The notes: generated by a model not told the origin, from the letters alone. Shown: positions 7,540 to 15,320, counted from the first letter of the stretch. The stretch is DNA of 64,000 nt from Streptomyces sp. (GCF_019510245.1 NZ_JAEKKT010000130.1:1-64000), one strand, 5' to 3'. Translations and numbers: made by a program.

Positions 7540-9135
7540 ATGGCCACACAGATACTCGACCCCAGTCCTCCCGGCCCGGCACCGCAGGAGCCGCCGGAGC
7601 ACCGTGCGTACGCGCGCACCCGGGCCACCCGGCTGCTGTCCGCCGGCACCTACCTGCACACCGGCTACCGGCGGGCCGTCATCCGGGAACTGCTGCGCAG
7701 AAGGTTCCGGGTCGTCGCGCCCTCCTACGGCTACGACGCCGTCTCGGTCCTCGCCCACGCCCTCGCCGCGCGCCGGCTGCGCCGCATCCAGTGGGCGGTC
7801 GCGGCCGGCGTGGACTTCGCGGTCCTCCTGCTGCTCAGCAACGGGGTGCTCAACCCGTTCATAGGTGTCGTCCTGCTGTGCTGGGTGCCGTGGGCGGCGG
7901 CCTATCTGCGCCGGATCGCCACCCTGCACATCCTGATGACCCGGGTACGGGAGAGCGGCCCGGACGGCGGCTTCGACGGCGCCAGCCCGGCGCACGCCAA
8001 GCTGACCGACGCCCTCGCCCGCAAGATCGACCACGAGCAGGCGAGCCGCAGCGGACTGGTCTTCTACGGCGGCTACCGGCCCTTCGTCGGCGCGGGCCTG
8101 CCGCTGCGCGACTGGTCCAACGCGCAGTTGCTGCTCGGCGCCCCGAAGACCCGGATCATGGCGCGCAAGAGCGCGGACGGCACCCCGCCCGACCTCGACA
8201 CCGTCGAGCGCAGGCAGGTCGTTCCGTTCACCGTGCACGAGATCACCAGCCAGGTCGCCGCGCGGCTGGCCGCCGACCTGCGCGACGAGACCCGCCCCGA
8301 GGAGCGGATCGACGGGCTGACCGTCGAGCAGCGCCGCTTCACCACCGCGATCCGCACCAACGACCGCACCCAGGGCGCGGGCTGGTCCCAGCTGCCCGGC
8401 CTGGACGACCTGCCCGGCATCCACTGGCGGGAGGACTACGACGCGGCCCGCGAGTACCTGTGCGTGCGGGTCGGGTCGTGGAACGAGGAGCTGGTGACCT
8501 CGATCTTCGTCGGGTTCGACATCAAGGGCAACACGCTGCACACCGAGTTCTACACCTACGTGCTCGGGCCGCTCGTGGGTGACTTCCACCTGGTGGACCA
8601 GTTGCCCGCCGCCGTCGACGGGCGGCTGGCGGTGCGCGTGGCGTGGGACTTGTTCACGTCCCTGGTGCGCTGGTGGGTGACGCTGTGGATGTGGCCGCTC
8701 CTGCTGGTCCCGGAGCGGTTCCTGCCGGGGTGGGCGGTCCGCTGGACCCGGCCCTGGCGGGCCAGGAGGGCCAGGCGGGCCGCGGCCGAGCTGCTGCTGT
8801 CGGACCGGGTGGAGGACACCAGCGAGTTCCGGTTGGGCCGTTACGTCAACCGCTGGGTCAACTGCGGTGCGTTCGCGAGCGTCCGGGAGCTGGCCACCAG
8901 CGAGACGTACCACCACTTCTTCCAGCAGGCCGACGCGGTGAAGTACATGCAGGTCGTCGAGCGCCGGCTGCTCAAGAACATCCGCGCGTTCCTCGACGAG
9001 CACGACGTGGACCTCGCCGAGCACGACCGGGCGCAGACCAACATCCTGCTGGGCGACAACAGCCAGAACATCTTCGGCGGCGAGAACAGCAACTTCGGGT
9101 ACAACTACCAGCCGCCGACGGGCGGTTCGGCCTGA
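7540..9135 (+). CDS. Membrane protein of unknown function ending in an SQNI-FGYN motif; partner of the TIR gene
   Basis: 531 residues of no family I recognise. The N-terminal ~80 residues are basic. Two hydrophobic segments follow near 84-122 (AVAAGVDFAVLLLLSNG and FIGVVLLCWVPWAAAYL), then a soluble region of ~230 residues with YGGYRPFVGAGLPLRDW and a third Trp-rich hydrophobic segment near 365 (WWVTLWMWPLLLVP). The last 30 residues carry SQNIFGGENSNFGYN (508-522). The next gene, 17 bp downstream, has the matching motif near its N terminus. A sensor or scaffold that recruits the TIR effector is my inference. The ribosome binding site is weak, so the start is the least certain part. Confidence 0.75.
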   Translation: MATQILDPSPPGPAPQEPPEHRAYARTRATRLLSAGTYLHTGYRRAVIRELLRRRFRVVAPSYGYDAVSVLAHALAARRLRRIQWAVAAGVDFAVLLLLSNGVLNPFIGVVLLCWVPWAAAYLRRIATLHILMTRVRESGPDGGFDGASPAHAKLTDALARKIDHEQASRSGLVFYGGYRPFVGAGLPLRDWSNAQLLLGAPKTRIMARKSADGTPPDLDTVERRQVVPFTVHEITSQVAARLAADLRDETRPEERIDGLTVEQRRFTTAIRTNDRTQGAGWSQLPGLDDLPGIHWREDYDAAREYLCVRVGSWNEELVTSIFVGFDIKGNTLHTEFYTYVLGPLVGDFHLVDQLPAAVDGRLAVRVAWDLFTSLVRWWVTLWMWPLLLVPERFLPGWAVRWTRPWRARRARRAAAELLLSDRVEDTSEFRLGRYVNRWVNCGAFASVRELATSETYHHFFQQADAVKYMQVVERRLLKNIRAFLDEHDVDLAEHDRAQTNILLGDNSQNIFGGENSNFGYNYQPPTGGSA

Positions 9136-9152
9136 AAGGCAGGTAAGTGACC

Positions 9153-9845
9153 ATGAGCCAGGGCCACACCTTCGGCGAGAAGAGCCAGAACATCGTCGGC
9201 GGCCGGAACAGCGGCTTCGGGTACAACGTCTACAACACCCCGCCGCAGGACGAGCGGTCGGCCGAGGAGGAGGCGGCGCGCGCCGCCCAGGCGCGCGCGG
9301 ACTACGGCCGCAGCCGCAGCGTCTTCGTCGTGCACGGCCGCGACGAGGAGGTCCGCACGGCGATGTTCGGGCTGCTGCGCCGGCTCGACCTGCGCCCGCT
9401 GGAGTGGGAGCGGCTGGTACGGAACACCGGGGGGACCGCGCCGTTCCTCGGCGAGGTCATCGAGAAGGCGCTGTCGCAGGCGCAGGCGGCGCTCGTGCTG
9501 CTCACCCCGGACGACGTCGCCAAGCTCCATCCGCATCTGCTGGGCGACAACGAGCCCCCCTACGAGACCCAGTTGACCGGCCAGCCCCGCCAGAACGTGC
9601 TGATCGAGCTCGGCATGGCGCTGATGGCCTACCCGGAGCGGACGATCATCGTGGAGGTCGGCCAGGTGCGGCCCGCCGCGGATCTCGGGGGCCGCAACGT
9701 GATCCGCTTCGACGGCTCCGAGACCGCCGTCTCGAAGATCGTCGAACGGCTCAAGGGGGCCGAGTGCGACCTGGACGACACCCGGCCGGACTGGCGTGAC
9801 ACGTCGTACTTCGAGAACCTGGCGGCCTACCGCCGGCTGGCCTGA
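9153..9845 (+). CDS. TIR-like effector (CAP12/PCTIR family) with N-terminal SQNI-FGYN motif
   Basis: 230 residues. SQNIVGGRNSGFGYN (residues 11-25) comes first. After an acidic/Ala helix, the TIR-like nucleotide-binding domain (about 52-200) shows SVFVVHGRDEEVR, LEWERLVRNTGG, LSQAQAALVLLTPDD and NVLIELGMALMAY. This pattern is typical of the TIR domain in CBASS/Pycsar-associated proteins (Pfam CAP12-PCTIR). These domains cleave or remodel NAD+ once activated. The Glu in NVLIELGMAL is the likely catalytic residue. The ATG at 9153 lies 9 nt after AAAGGCAGG and 17 bp after the membrane-protein stop. A 17-bp terminator follows. No nucleotide cyclase is present, so activation must differ from CBASS/Pycsar. 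Confidence 0.85.
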   Translation: MSQGHTFGEKSQNIVGGRNSGFGYNVYNTPPQDERSAEEEAARAAQARADYGRSRSVFVVHGRDEEVRTAMFGLLRRLDLRPLEWERLVRNTGGTAPFLGEVIEKALSQAQAALVLLTPDDVAKLHPHLLGDNEPPYETQLTGQPRQNVLIELGMALMAYPERTIIVEVGQVRPAADLGGRNVIRFDGSETAVSKIVERLKGAECDLDDTRPDWRDTSYFENLAAYRRLA

Positions 9846-9853
9846 CCAGCCGC

Positions 9854-9890
9854 AGGAGGGGGCGGGGGCCGCGGGCCCCCGCCCCCTCCT
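9854..9890. terminator. Bidirectional terminator between the TIR gene and the convergent macro gene
   Basis: A perfect 17-bp stem (9854-9870 with 9874-9890) closes on a GCG loop, nine bases from the stop of each converging gene's side. This is one of the strongest hairpins in the window. Confidence 0.9.
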
Positions 9891-9899
9891 CCTTGTGCA

Positions 9900-10817
9900 C
9901 TACCCCTGCGGGCCCGACGCCAGGGCGGCCAGGAACGCGGCCAGCTCGCGCATGTCGATGCCCTCCAGCTCCTCGGGCCGTACGACGACGCGCAGTTCAC
10001 GGCAGATCGGGGCCTCCCGGGAGCGGGCCACGAAGGACATCAGGATCAGCCTCAGCAGGCTGTCCCGGTCGAGGTGGCCGAGGCGGGCCAGCCCGGATCC
10101 GGTCAACGGCATGGCCACCCGCTCCAGTTGGGCGTGCGCGCGCAGCGCGTCCCACAGTCCGGCCAGGCCCCGCCACAGGTCCTCCACGCCGGAGGAGGCC
10201 ACGTAGTCGTTGCCGATCCGGCTGTAGGCCACGCCGAACACCAGCCGCGGCCGGGCGCCGAGCACCGCCACCGTGCCGACCGGGTAGCGGTCGAGCTTGC
10301 CGAGCGGCTTGTCCGCCCGCTCCTCCCGCGCGACCGGCTCGGCCGGGGCGAGCGCCGCGCCCAGCTCCGCGTCCAGGCGGGCGACGTCGCCGCCGTACCG
10401 GCGGTCGAGGAGCTGTGCCTGCACGCTGTCGCCGTTGATGACCCGGCCGCCGGCCGACAGGGTGTCGAAGGTGTCGCAGAAGCCGACGACCAGGTGGGCC
10501 GGCTGGTCGAACAGGTCACCGGTCTCGACGACCACCGTCATGTCGGGCCGCCGGAACACCTGCCGTACCCGGGCCGCGGGACGGGACCGCAGCAGCCCCC
10601 AGCCCAGACAGGCGCCCACCGACAGTCCGACGACCGCGCCGGAAGCGCTGTGCGGCACGAACGGGCCCACGACCTGGGACACGGCGGACAGCCCGCCGAA
10701 CGCCACCATGGTGTCGCGCACGAAGACCTGCCGGGCGCGCCTTGTACCACGCAGGAAGGCGTTCCGGGGCCGTATCGGGTCCATCGGGGCCAGTCGGCCC
10801 GAATCACCCGAACTCAT
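9900..10817 (-). CDS. Two-TM macro-domain protein, type II Thoeris ThsA-like
   Basis: 305 residues. Two hydrophobic segments (about residues 37-78: TMVAFGGLSAVSQVVGPFV and AVVGLSVGACLGWGLL) precede a macro-type domain (about 95-300). The domain has VETGDLFDQPAHLVVGFCDTFDT, VINGDSVQAQLLDRRYGGD, RYPVGTVAVL, AYSRIGNDYVA and MPLTGSGLARLGHLDRDSLLRL. This is the ThsA-macro (DUF6430) pattern. In type II Thoeris such TM-macro proteins are effectors that answer a TIR-made ADP-ribose-type signal. It converges on the TIR operon and diverges from the SARP-macro gene, whose macro domain is a clear paralogue. The start is supported by GGGGAAT upstream. Confidence 0.82.
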   Translation of the reverse strand: MSSGDSGRLAPMDPIRPRNAFLRGTRRARQVFVRDTMVAFGGLSAVSQVVGPFVPHSASGAVVGLSVGACLGWGLLRSRPAARVRQVFRRPDMTVVVETGDLFDQPAHLVVGFCDTFDTLSAGGRVINGDSVQAQLLDRRYGGDVARLDAELGAALAPAEPVAREERADKPLGKLDRYPVGTVAVLGARPRLVFGVAYSRIGNDYVASSGVEDLWRGLAGLWDALRAHAQLERVAMPLTGSGLARLGHLDRDSLLRLILMSFVARSREAPICRELRVVVRPEELEGIDMRELAAFLAALASGPQG

Positions 10818-10845
10818 GGATTCCCCAAGGCATCATGATAATCTT

Positions 10846-10879
10846 TCAGTCACTGAGGCTGACGCAGAGTGACGCTGAA
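10846..10879. promoter_or_regulatory. Candidate operator in the divergent macro/SARP-macro promoter
   Basis: The 81-bp gap holds a palindrome TCAGT-C-ACTGA (10846-10856). A tandem direct repeat with 10-bp period, TGACGCAGAG (10860-10869) then TGACGCTGAA (10870-10879), follows at once. SARP regulators bind direct repeats spaced about one helical turn, so autoregulation by the adjacent SARP-type protein is plausible. The nearby CATCATGATAAT is the only AT-rich patch. Confidence 0.45.
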
Positions 10880-10898
10880 CCGCCGGGGGGCGACGCGG

Positions 10899-12299
10899 AT
10901 GGCCGGTGCGAGAGCACATATCCGGGTGAAGGTACTGGGCCCGGTCCAGCTCGAGGTCGACGGGGCTCCGGTCCGGCTGACGCCGCTGACCGTACGGCTG
11001 CTGGTCCGCCTGGTGGCGGCCGGCGGTGAGGCGGTGCCGGTACGGCAGCTCCGCCGCGACGTGTGGGGGCTCGCGGACGAGCCGCGCCACCTGGACCAGC
11101 GCAACCGCAACGAGGTCCAGAAACGGGTCCTGGAGCTGCGCCGGGCGCTCGCCCCCGGCACAACCGGCGCACCCGGCCAGGACAGCGCGGGCACACAGGT
11201 CCTGCGCACCGAACAGCAGGTCACCGTGCAGGGCCCGGAGACCGCCTACCGCCTGGTGCTGCGGCCCGAGGAACTGGACAGCGCACGGTTCACCGCGATC
11301 GTGAACGACGCCCTGCTGGCGCCCCCGGCCACCGCCGCGCACCGGCTCTCCGAGGCGCTGTCCCTGGTGCGCGGCCGGCCGCTGGCCGAGGTCAACGGAG
11401 AGGGGTTCGCGGTGCCCTTCGTCCGCCGCCTGACCGCCCTCCAGGACGCGGCCCGCCGGGAACTGGTGCGCGTGCAGACCGACCTGGGACGGCCCGAACT
11501 CGCCCTGCCCGTCGCCGAACTGATCACCCACGAGCATCCCGACGACGCCGAGGCCGCGCGGGTCCTGGACGCCCTGCGCGCGGAGCTGCGCGCCCGGCAC
11601 GGGGCCGAACTGCTGCGCCACCGGGTGCCGTTGCCCGGCCAGCGGGCCGATGTGGTGCTGGTGCGCGGCGACCTGTTCGACCAGGCGGACTGCAACCTGG
11701 TGATCGGGTTCTCCGACACCTTCGACACGGAGACCGCCGAGGATCTCGTGATCAGCCGGGAGAGCCTGCAGAGCCAGCTCGTCGACCGGCTCTTCGCCGG
11801 GAAGCGGCGCCCGCTCGACGACCGGCTGCGGGCGGGGCTGCGGGCGGTGAAGGCCGTGGCCACCGAGACCGTGCGGGCCAAGCCGCTGGGCCGCCGGGTC
11901 CGTTACCCGGTGGGCACCACCGTGGTGGTGCCCGTCGAGGGCCGCCGGGTGTTCGCCACGGCCTACTCGCGGCTCGGCAACGACCTGGTGGCCAGGTCCA
12001 ACCACGCCGACCTGCGGCTCAGCCTGGAGAGCCTGTGGGCCTCGGTGGCGGTCAACGGCCTGTTCAAGCCGGTCGCCGTCCCGCTCATCGGCTCCGGCCT
12101 GGCCCGGGTCACCGACCTGGACCGGGGCCAGCTGGCCGCCCTGATCGTGGACTCGTTCATCGAGGCCTGCCGCCGCTATCCCGCCCTGACCCCCGAACTC
12201 CGGATCGTCATCCTGCCCCAGGAGCTGGCCCGGACCGACCTGACCCCGGTGGAGCAGCGCTTCGAGGACCTGGTGCTCGGCCTGCGCGCGGCCGACTGA
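10899..12299 (+). CDS. SARP/BTAD-type regulator fused to a ThsA-family macro domain
   Basis: 466 residues. Residues 7-90 form an OmpR/SARP-like winged helix (IRVKVLGPVQLEVDGAPVRLTPLTVRLLVRLV). Residues ~110-235 resemble the BTAD helical domain (ELDSARFTAIVNDA, LSEALSLVRGRPLAEV, RRELVRVQTDLG). Residues ~250-466 are a macro domain closely related to the divergent neighbour: LVRGDLFDQADCNLVIGFSDTFDT, QLVDRLFAG, RYPVGTTVVV, AYSRLGNDLVARS, PLIGSGLARVTDLDRGQL. The start at 10899 is chosen for its G-rich site; a GTG at 10869 would add ten residues. I know of no described SARP-macro fusion. Ligand-controlled transcription of the island is my inference. Confidence 0.82.
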   Translation: MAGARAHIRVKVLGPVQLEVDGAPVRLTPLTVRLLVRLVAAGGEAVPVRQLRRDVWGLADEPRHLDQRNRNEVQKRVLELRRALAPGTTGAPGQDSAGTQVLRTEQQVTVQGPETAYRLVLRPEELDSARFTAIVNDALLAPPATAAHRLSEALSLVRGRPLAEVNGEGFAVPFVRRLTALQDAARRELVRVQTDLGRPELALPVAELITHEHPDDAEAARVLDALRAELRARHGAELLRHRVPLPGQRADVVLVRGDLFDQADCNLVIGFSDTFDTETAEDLVISRESLQSQLVDRLFAGKRRPLDDRLRAGLRAVKAVATETVRAKPLGRRVRYPVGTTVVVPVEGRRVFATAYSRLGNDLVARSNHADLRLSLESLWASVAVNGLFKPVAVPLIGSGLARVTDLDRGQLAALIVDSFIEACRRYPALTPELRIVILPQELARTDLTPVEQRFEDLVLGLRAAD

Positions 12300-12322
12300 C
12301 GGCGAAGGTGAGACCGGGCGGC

Positions 12323-12345
12323 GGCCCGGACGTGTCCCCCGGGCC
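12323..12345 (+). terminator. Possible terminator after the SARP-macro gene
   Basis: GGCCCGG (12323-12329) pairs with CCGGGCC (12339-12345) around a nine-base loop. The stem is short but well placed. The rest of the gap up to 12613 shows no gene. Confidence 0.5.
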
Positions 12346-12613
12346 GGCGGGCTGCTCCGCATCTGACCGTTCCCCCTTCGCGGCACCGTCCGCCGTCCGC
12401 GCCTCGCGCCGCTTCGCCCGGCCTCACCGCAGTCCACGAGACCACCCCGGCCGCTTCCGCCGGCACCCTCGAACCGCTTCCGATCCGGTTCCGGTGCCGC
12501 ACGGGCGGACGGCGACCGGACGGCCGGACAGGACGGGCCCTCCCGACCGTTGGGTCCCGCACCGATCGGGTCTATCGTCAATCATGAGGCCAGGAGGAGG
12601 AGGACGGCCGGTG

Positions 12614-12862
12614 ATGCCGCAGGACGAGGCCGTGATCGGCTGCACGGGGAAGGTGCTCATCGGAACGCGCGGTGCCACCGGGCCCGGCGAGGTCCTGGTA
12701 CGGGTCAGGGGCGGTTCGGAGACCTTCCTCGCCTGGTCGGAGGAGCCCCTGCCGGTCGGCGCGACGGTGCTCGTGATCGAATCACGGGGATGCCGGGAGG
12801 TCGGCGTCATCGAGTGGGTGGATCCATTGGACGCGCTCGGCGACATCGCCGAGGCCGGCTGA
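12614..12862 (+). CDS. NfeD-like OB-fold protein
   Basis: 82 residues forming a small beta-barrel: GCTGKVLIGTRGATGPGEVLVRVRGGSETFLAWSE, then VGATVLVIESRG, then VGVIEWVDP. This matches the C-terminal soluble OB fold of NfeD proteins, which pair with SPFH/flotillin partners. The membrane helices of full NfeD are absent. An unusually long AGGAGGAGGAGGA (12592-12604) precedes two possible starts, GTG 12611 and ATG 12614. I chose the ATG for spacing. An upstream in-frame ATG at 12584 would place the ribosome binding site inside the gene. The flotillin gene begins 12 bp after the stop, so the two form an operon. Confidence 0.75.
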   Translation: MPQDEAVIGCTGKVLIGTRGATGPGEVLVRVRGGSETFLAWSEEPLPVGATVLVIESRGCREVGVIEWVDPLDALGDIAEAG

Positions 12863-12874
12863 GGAGAGACAGGA

Positions 12875-14095
12875 ATGTTCGGATACCGCGTACCCGCTCC
12901 CGACGAGGCGATGTTGATCTCGGGGGGCAGGCGGGGACTGGGGGGCGCGCCGTTCCGAGTGGTGACGGGGCACGGCAAGTTCGTGCTGCCGGTCCTACGG
13001 AAGGTCCGTTTCCTCACCCTGTCCATGTGCGAGTCGGAGGTCACCGAGACCTGTGTGACCAGACAGGGCATCTCGCTGCACGTCCGCGCGGTCATCGCCT
13101 TCAAGGTCGGCAACGACCACGAGAGCATCATCAACGCGGGCCAGCGGTTCCTCTCCGACCAGGAGCAGATGTCGGTGCTGACCGGCCGGATCTTCGCCGG
13201 TCACCTGCGGGCCATCATCGGCTCCATGACGGTCGAGGAGATCGTCACCGAGCGGCAGAAGCTCGCCGCGGAGGTGCTGGACACCTCGAAGACGGAGATG
13301 GCGAAGATCGGCCTGATCGTCGACTCGCTGCAGATCCAGTCCATCGACGACGGCGACACCGGTTACATCGACGCGATGTCCGCGCCGCACAAGGCCGCCA
13401 TCCAGCGACAGGCGCAGATCGCGCAGGCCCAGGCCACCCAGGCCGCCGTCGAGGCGGAGCAGGCGGCGGCCCGCAAGCAGGCCGAGTACGCCCGGCAGAC
13501 CGCCATCGTCAAGGCCGAGTACTCGGCCGAGGTGGACCGCGCCCAGGCGCAGGCCGGCCAGGCCGGGCCGCTGGCGCAGGCCCACGCCCAGCAGGAGGTG
13601 CTCGCCGCCCAGACGGAGCTGGCCCAGCGCCAGGCCAAGCTGCGGCAGGAGCAGCTGGTGGCCGAGGTCGTCAGGCCCGCCGAGGCCGAGGCCGAGCGGG
13701 TCAGGATCCTGGCGGCCGCCGAGGCGCAGCGGATGAAGATCCAGGCGGAGGCGGCCGCGTCGTACGACCGGGTCGCGCTGGACCGGATGCTGATCGACCA
13801 GCTCCCGCAGATCGTCAAGGAGGCCGCCGGCGGCCTCGCCGGTGCCAACGTCAACGTCCTCAACGGCGCGGACGGCCTCGGCGAGATCGCGGCCGGCCTG
13901 GTCTCCCAGGGCCTGACGATCCTCGACTCGGTCCGGCAGAACCTGGGTGGCCAGGACTCCGACGGCCGGCGCCCCGACGGACAGCGTCCTGAGGGCCGCC
14001 GCTCCGGGGAGAGCGAGGGCAACGGCAGCAGCCTGCTCCAGCTGCCCACCGGGAAGGGGCGGAAGTCGGACGACGGTCCGGTGGACGTCGACTGA
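12875..14095 (+). CDS. SPFH/flotillin-family membrane-microdomain protein
   Basis: 406 residues. A short hydrophobic N terminus (FGYRVPAPDEAMLISGG) leads into the SPFH domain (about 20-180; VTRQGISLHVRAVIAFKVGNDHESIINAGQRFL and the IVTERQKLAAEVLDTSKTEMAKIGLIVDSLQI region). A long Ala/Glu/Gln coiled coil (about 180-310) with flotillin-type AEAEAE repeats follows, then a Gly/Arg/Asp-rich tail. Flotillins form oligomeric scaffolds at the membrane. This one lacks a classical TM helix and probably binds through a hairpin, as eukaryotic flotillins do. It has a clear ribosome binding site (GAGGAGAGACAGG) and follows the NfeD-like gene closely. Confidence 0.9.
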   Translation: MFGYRVPAPDEAMLISGGRRGLGGAPFRVVTGHGKFVLPVLRKVRFLTLSMCESEVTETCVTRQGISLHVRAVIAFKVGNDHESIINAGQRFLSDQEQMSVLTGRIFAGHLRAIIGSMTVEEIVTERQKLAAEVLDTSKTEMAKIGLIVDSLQIQSIDDGDTGYIDAMSAPHKAAIQRQAQIAQAQATQAAVEAEQAAARKQAEYARQTAIVKAEYSAEVDRAQAQAGQAGPLAQAHAQQEVLAAQTELAQRQAKLRQEQLVAEVVRPAEAEAERVRILAAAEAQRMKIQAEAAASYDRVALDRMLIDQLPQIVKEAAGGLAGANVNVLNGADGLGEIAAGLVSQGLTILDSVRQNLGGQDSDGRRPDGQRPEGRRSGESEGNGSSLLQLPTGKGRKSDDGPVDVD

Positions 14096-15320
14096 GCGCT
14101 CCGCTGGAAGCGCCGGGACTTCTGTAGGCGCCGCGGCAGGCCGTCAGCCGGCTGCGGCGCCATCGTGGCCGGTCGCGCAGTTCCTCCCCCAGCCTCCGGC
14201 CGGGGGTACCCCCAGCGCCCCTTCGGGGGCAACGCCCCAGCCCGGTGCCGGGATCGACGCCGCTTCTGGAAGCGCCGCGGCAGGCCGTCAGCCGGCTGCG
14301 GCGCCGTCGTGGCCGGTCGCGCAGTTCCTCCCCCAGCCTCCGGCCGGGGGTACCCCCAGCGCCCCTTCGGGGGCGCTGCCCTGGGCTGGGGTCGACGCCG
14401 GTCAGGTTGCGGCTGGCGTCCCACAGTCGGGCCGCCGCGCAGGTGTCGGTGAGGTGGTTCCACAGCGGTTCGTTCCGGGGGCTGCCCCGCAGGCCGAAGA
14501 CCCGCGGTCCCCACAACTGCCCCCCGCGCACGGCGGGGTCGAGCACGGCCCGGACCGCGGGCCGGGCGCCGGCGTGCTTGCCCTGGACGAGAAGGGCGGC
14601 CGGTGCACCGCGAAGCCGTGCACCGGCGGTCCGCACGTGGACCGGCGGCCGTGACGGGGTCAGCGAGTCCAGCGCGCCCCCGGGATGGACCACCACGCTC
14701 GCCACCGGGCTGCCGGCCGCGCGCAGCCGCCGGTCCAGTTCGAGGCCGAAGTACATCTGCGCCAGCTTGGAGCGTCCGTAGGTGCGCTTGGGCCGGTAGT
14801 CCTCCCGGGACTGCAGGTCGTCGAGGTCGAGCCGCTCGGACTTGGCCGCGAAGCTGCCCATGGTCACGACACGGGCCGCCGGTGCGGCCGACAGCAGGGG
14901 CAGCAGCCAGTGGGTCAGCGCGAAGTGCCCGAGGTGGTTCGTCCCGAACATGAGCTCGTGACCGTCCCCGGTCTCCCGGCGGGGCGGGGCGTCGAGCGCG
15001 ACGCCGGCGTTGTGGACCACCGCGTCGAGGTGGTCCACGTCCAGTGACTCCACCGCCGTCCGGAGCGACGGGAGGTCGGCGAGGTCCAGCCCTACGGCCC
15101 GCACCCGGGCGCCGTGGACGCGTGAGCGGATCGAGGCCGTGGCGGCTTCGGCCTTCGCGGGGTTCCGGCTGCCCAGGACGACGGTGGCCCCGGTCGCGGA
15201 CAACTGCTCCGCGACGAAGTACCCGATGCCGGCGTTGCCGCCGGTGACCAGGAAGACGCTGCCGTCGGCACGCGGGAGCCGTCGGACGTCCCAGGGCGGG
15301 GTGGAGGGCGTGGACGACAT
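13860..15320 (-). CDS. Short-chain dehydrogenase whose frame runs on through the repeats
   Basis: Residues 1 to about 310 (15320 to ~14392) are a normal extended SDR: VTGGNAGIG cofactor loop (residues 25-33), NAGV-type VVHNAGVAL, and the YGRSKLAQ catalytic Tyr/Lys. It probably oxidises or reduces an alcohol or ketone with NAD(P). The usual stop after LWDASRNLTGV is missing. The frame continues through both repeat copies and then antisense to the end of the flotillin gene, stopping at 13860, for 487 residues in all. The last ~175 residues are Arg/Gly-rich and repeat-derived. Either the tail is made and tolerated, or the gene is damaged. Confidence 0.75.
   Translation of the reverse strand: MSSTPSTPPWDVRRLPRADGSVFLVTGGNAGIGYFVAEQLSATGATVVLGSRNPAKAEAATASIRSRVHGARVRAVGLDLADLPSLRTAVESLDVDHLDAVVHNAGVALDAPPRRETGDGHELMFGTNHLGHFALTHWLLPLLSAAPAARVVTMGSFAAKSERLDLDDLQSREDYRPKRTYGRSKLAQMYFGLELDRRLRAAGSPVASVVVHPGGALDSLTPSRPPVHVRTAGARLRGAPAALLVQGKHAGARPAVRAVLDPAVRGGQLWGPRVFGLRGSPRNEPLWNHLTDTCAAARLWDASRNLTGVDPSPGQRPRRGAGGTPGRRLGEELRDRPRRRRSRLTACRGASRSGVDPGTGLGRCPRRGAGGTPGRRLGEELRDRPRWRRSRLTACRGAYRSPGASSGALSRRPPDRRPTSAPSRWAAGAGCCRCPRSPRSGGPQDAVRRGAGRRSPGHPGSAGPSRGSSGPGRPGRPRSRRGRPRR
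14130..14375. repeat. Two direct copies of the dispersed intergenic repeat
   Basis: 14130-14231 and 14274-14375 are near-identical ~101-bp copies with a 144-bp period. Each has a GCCGGCTGCGGCGCC-like core, GCGCAGTTCCTCCCCCAGCC and a GCGCCCCTTCGGGGGC hairpin end. Related copies lie near 15495, 50850, 54441 and 62129. Confidence 0.85.

Noticed and set aside
9147..9152. GTG at 9147 as start of the TIR gene
   Set aside because: It lies only three bases after the AGG of the ribosome binding site, whereas ATG 9153 is correctly spaced.
9153..9845. Pycsar or CBASS effector in a complete cyclase-based operon
   Set aside because: The TIR family is the one found in those systems, but no CD-NTase or Pycsar cyclase gene is nearby and no cyclic-nucleotide-binding domain is visible.
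14130..14375. CRISPR array
   Set aside because: Only two ~101-bp units with a spacer of ~43 bp, no cas genes, and the same unit is scattered elsewhere as an intergenic repeat.
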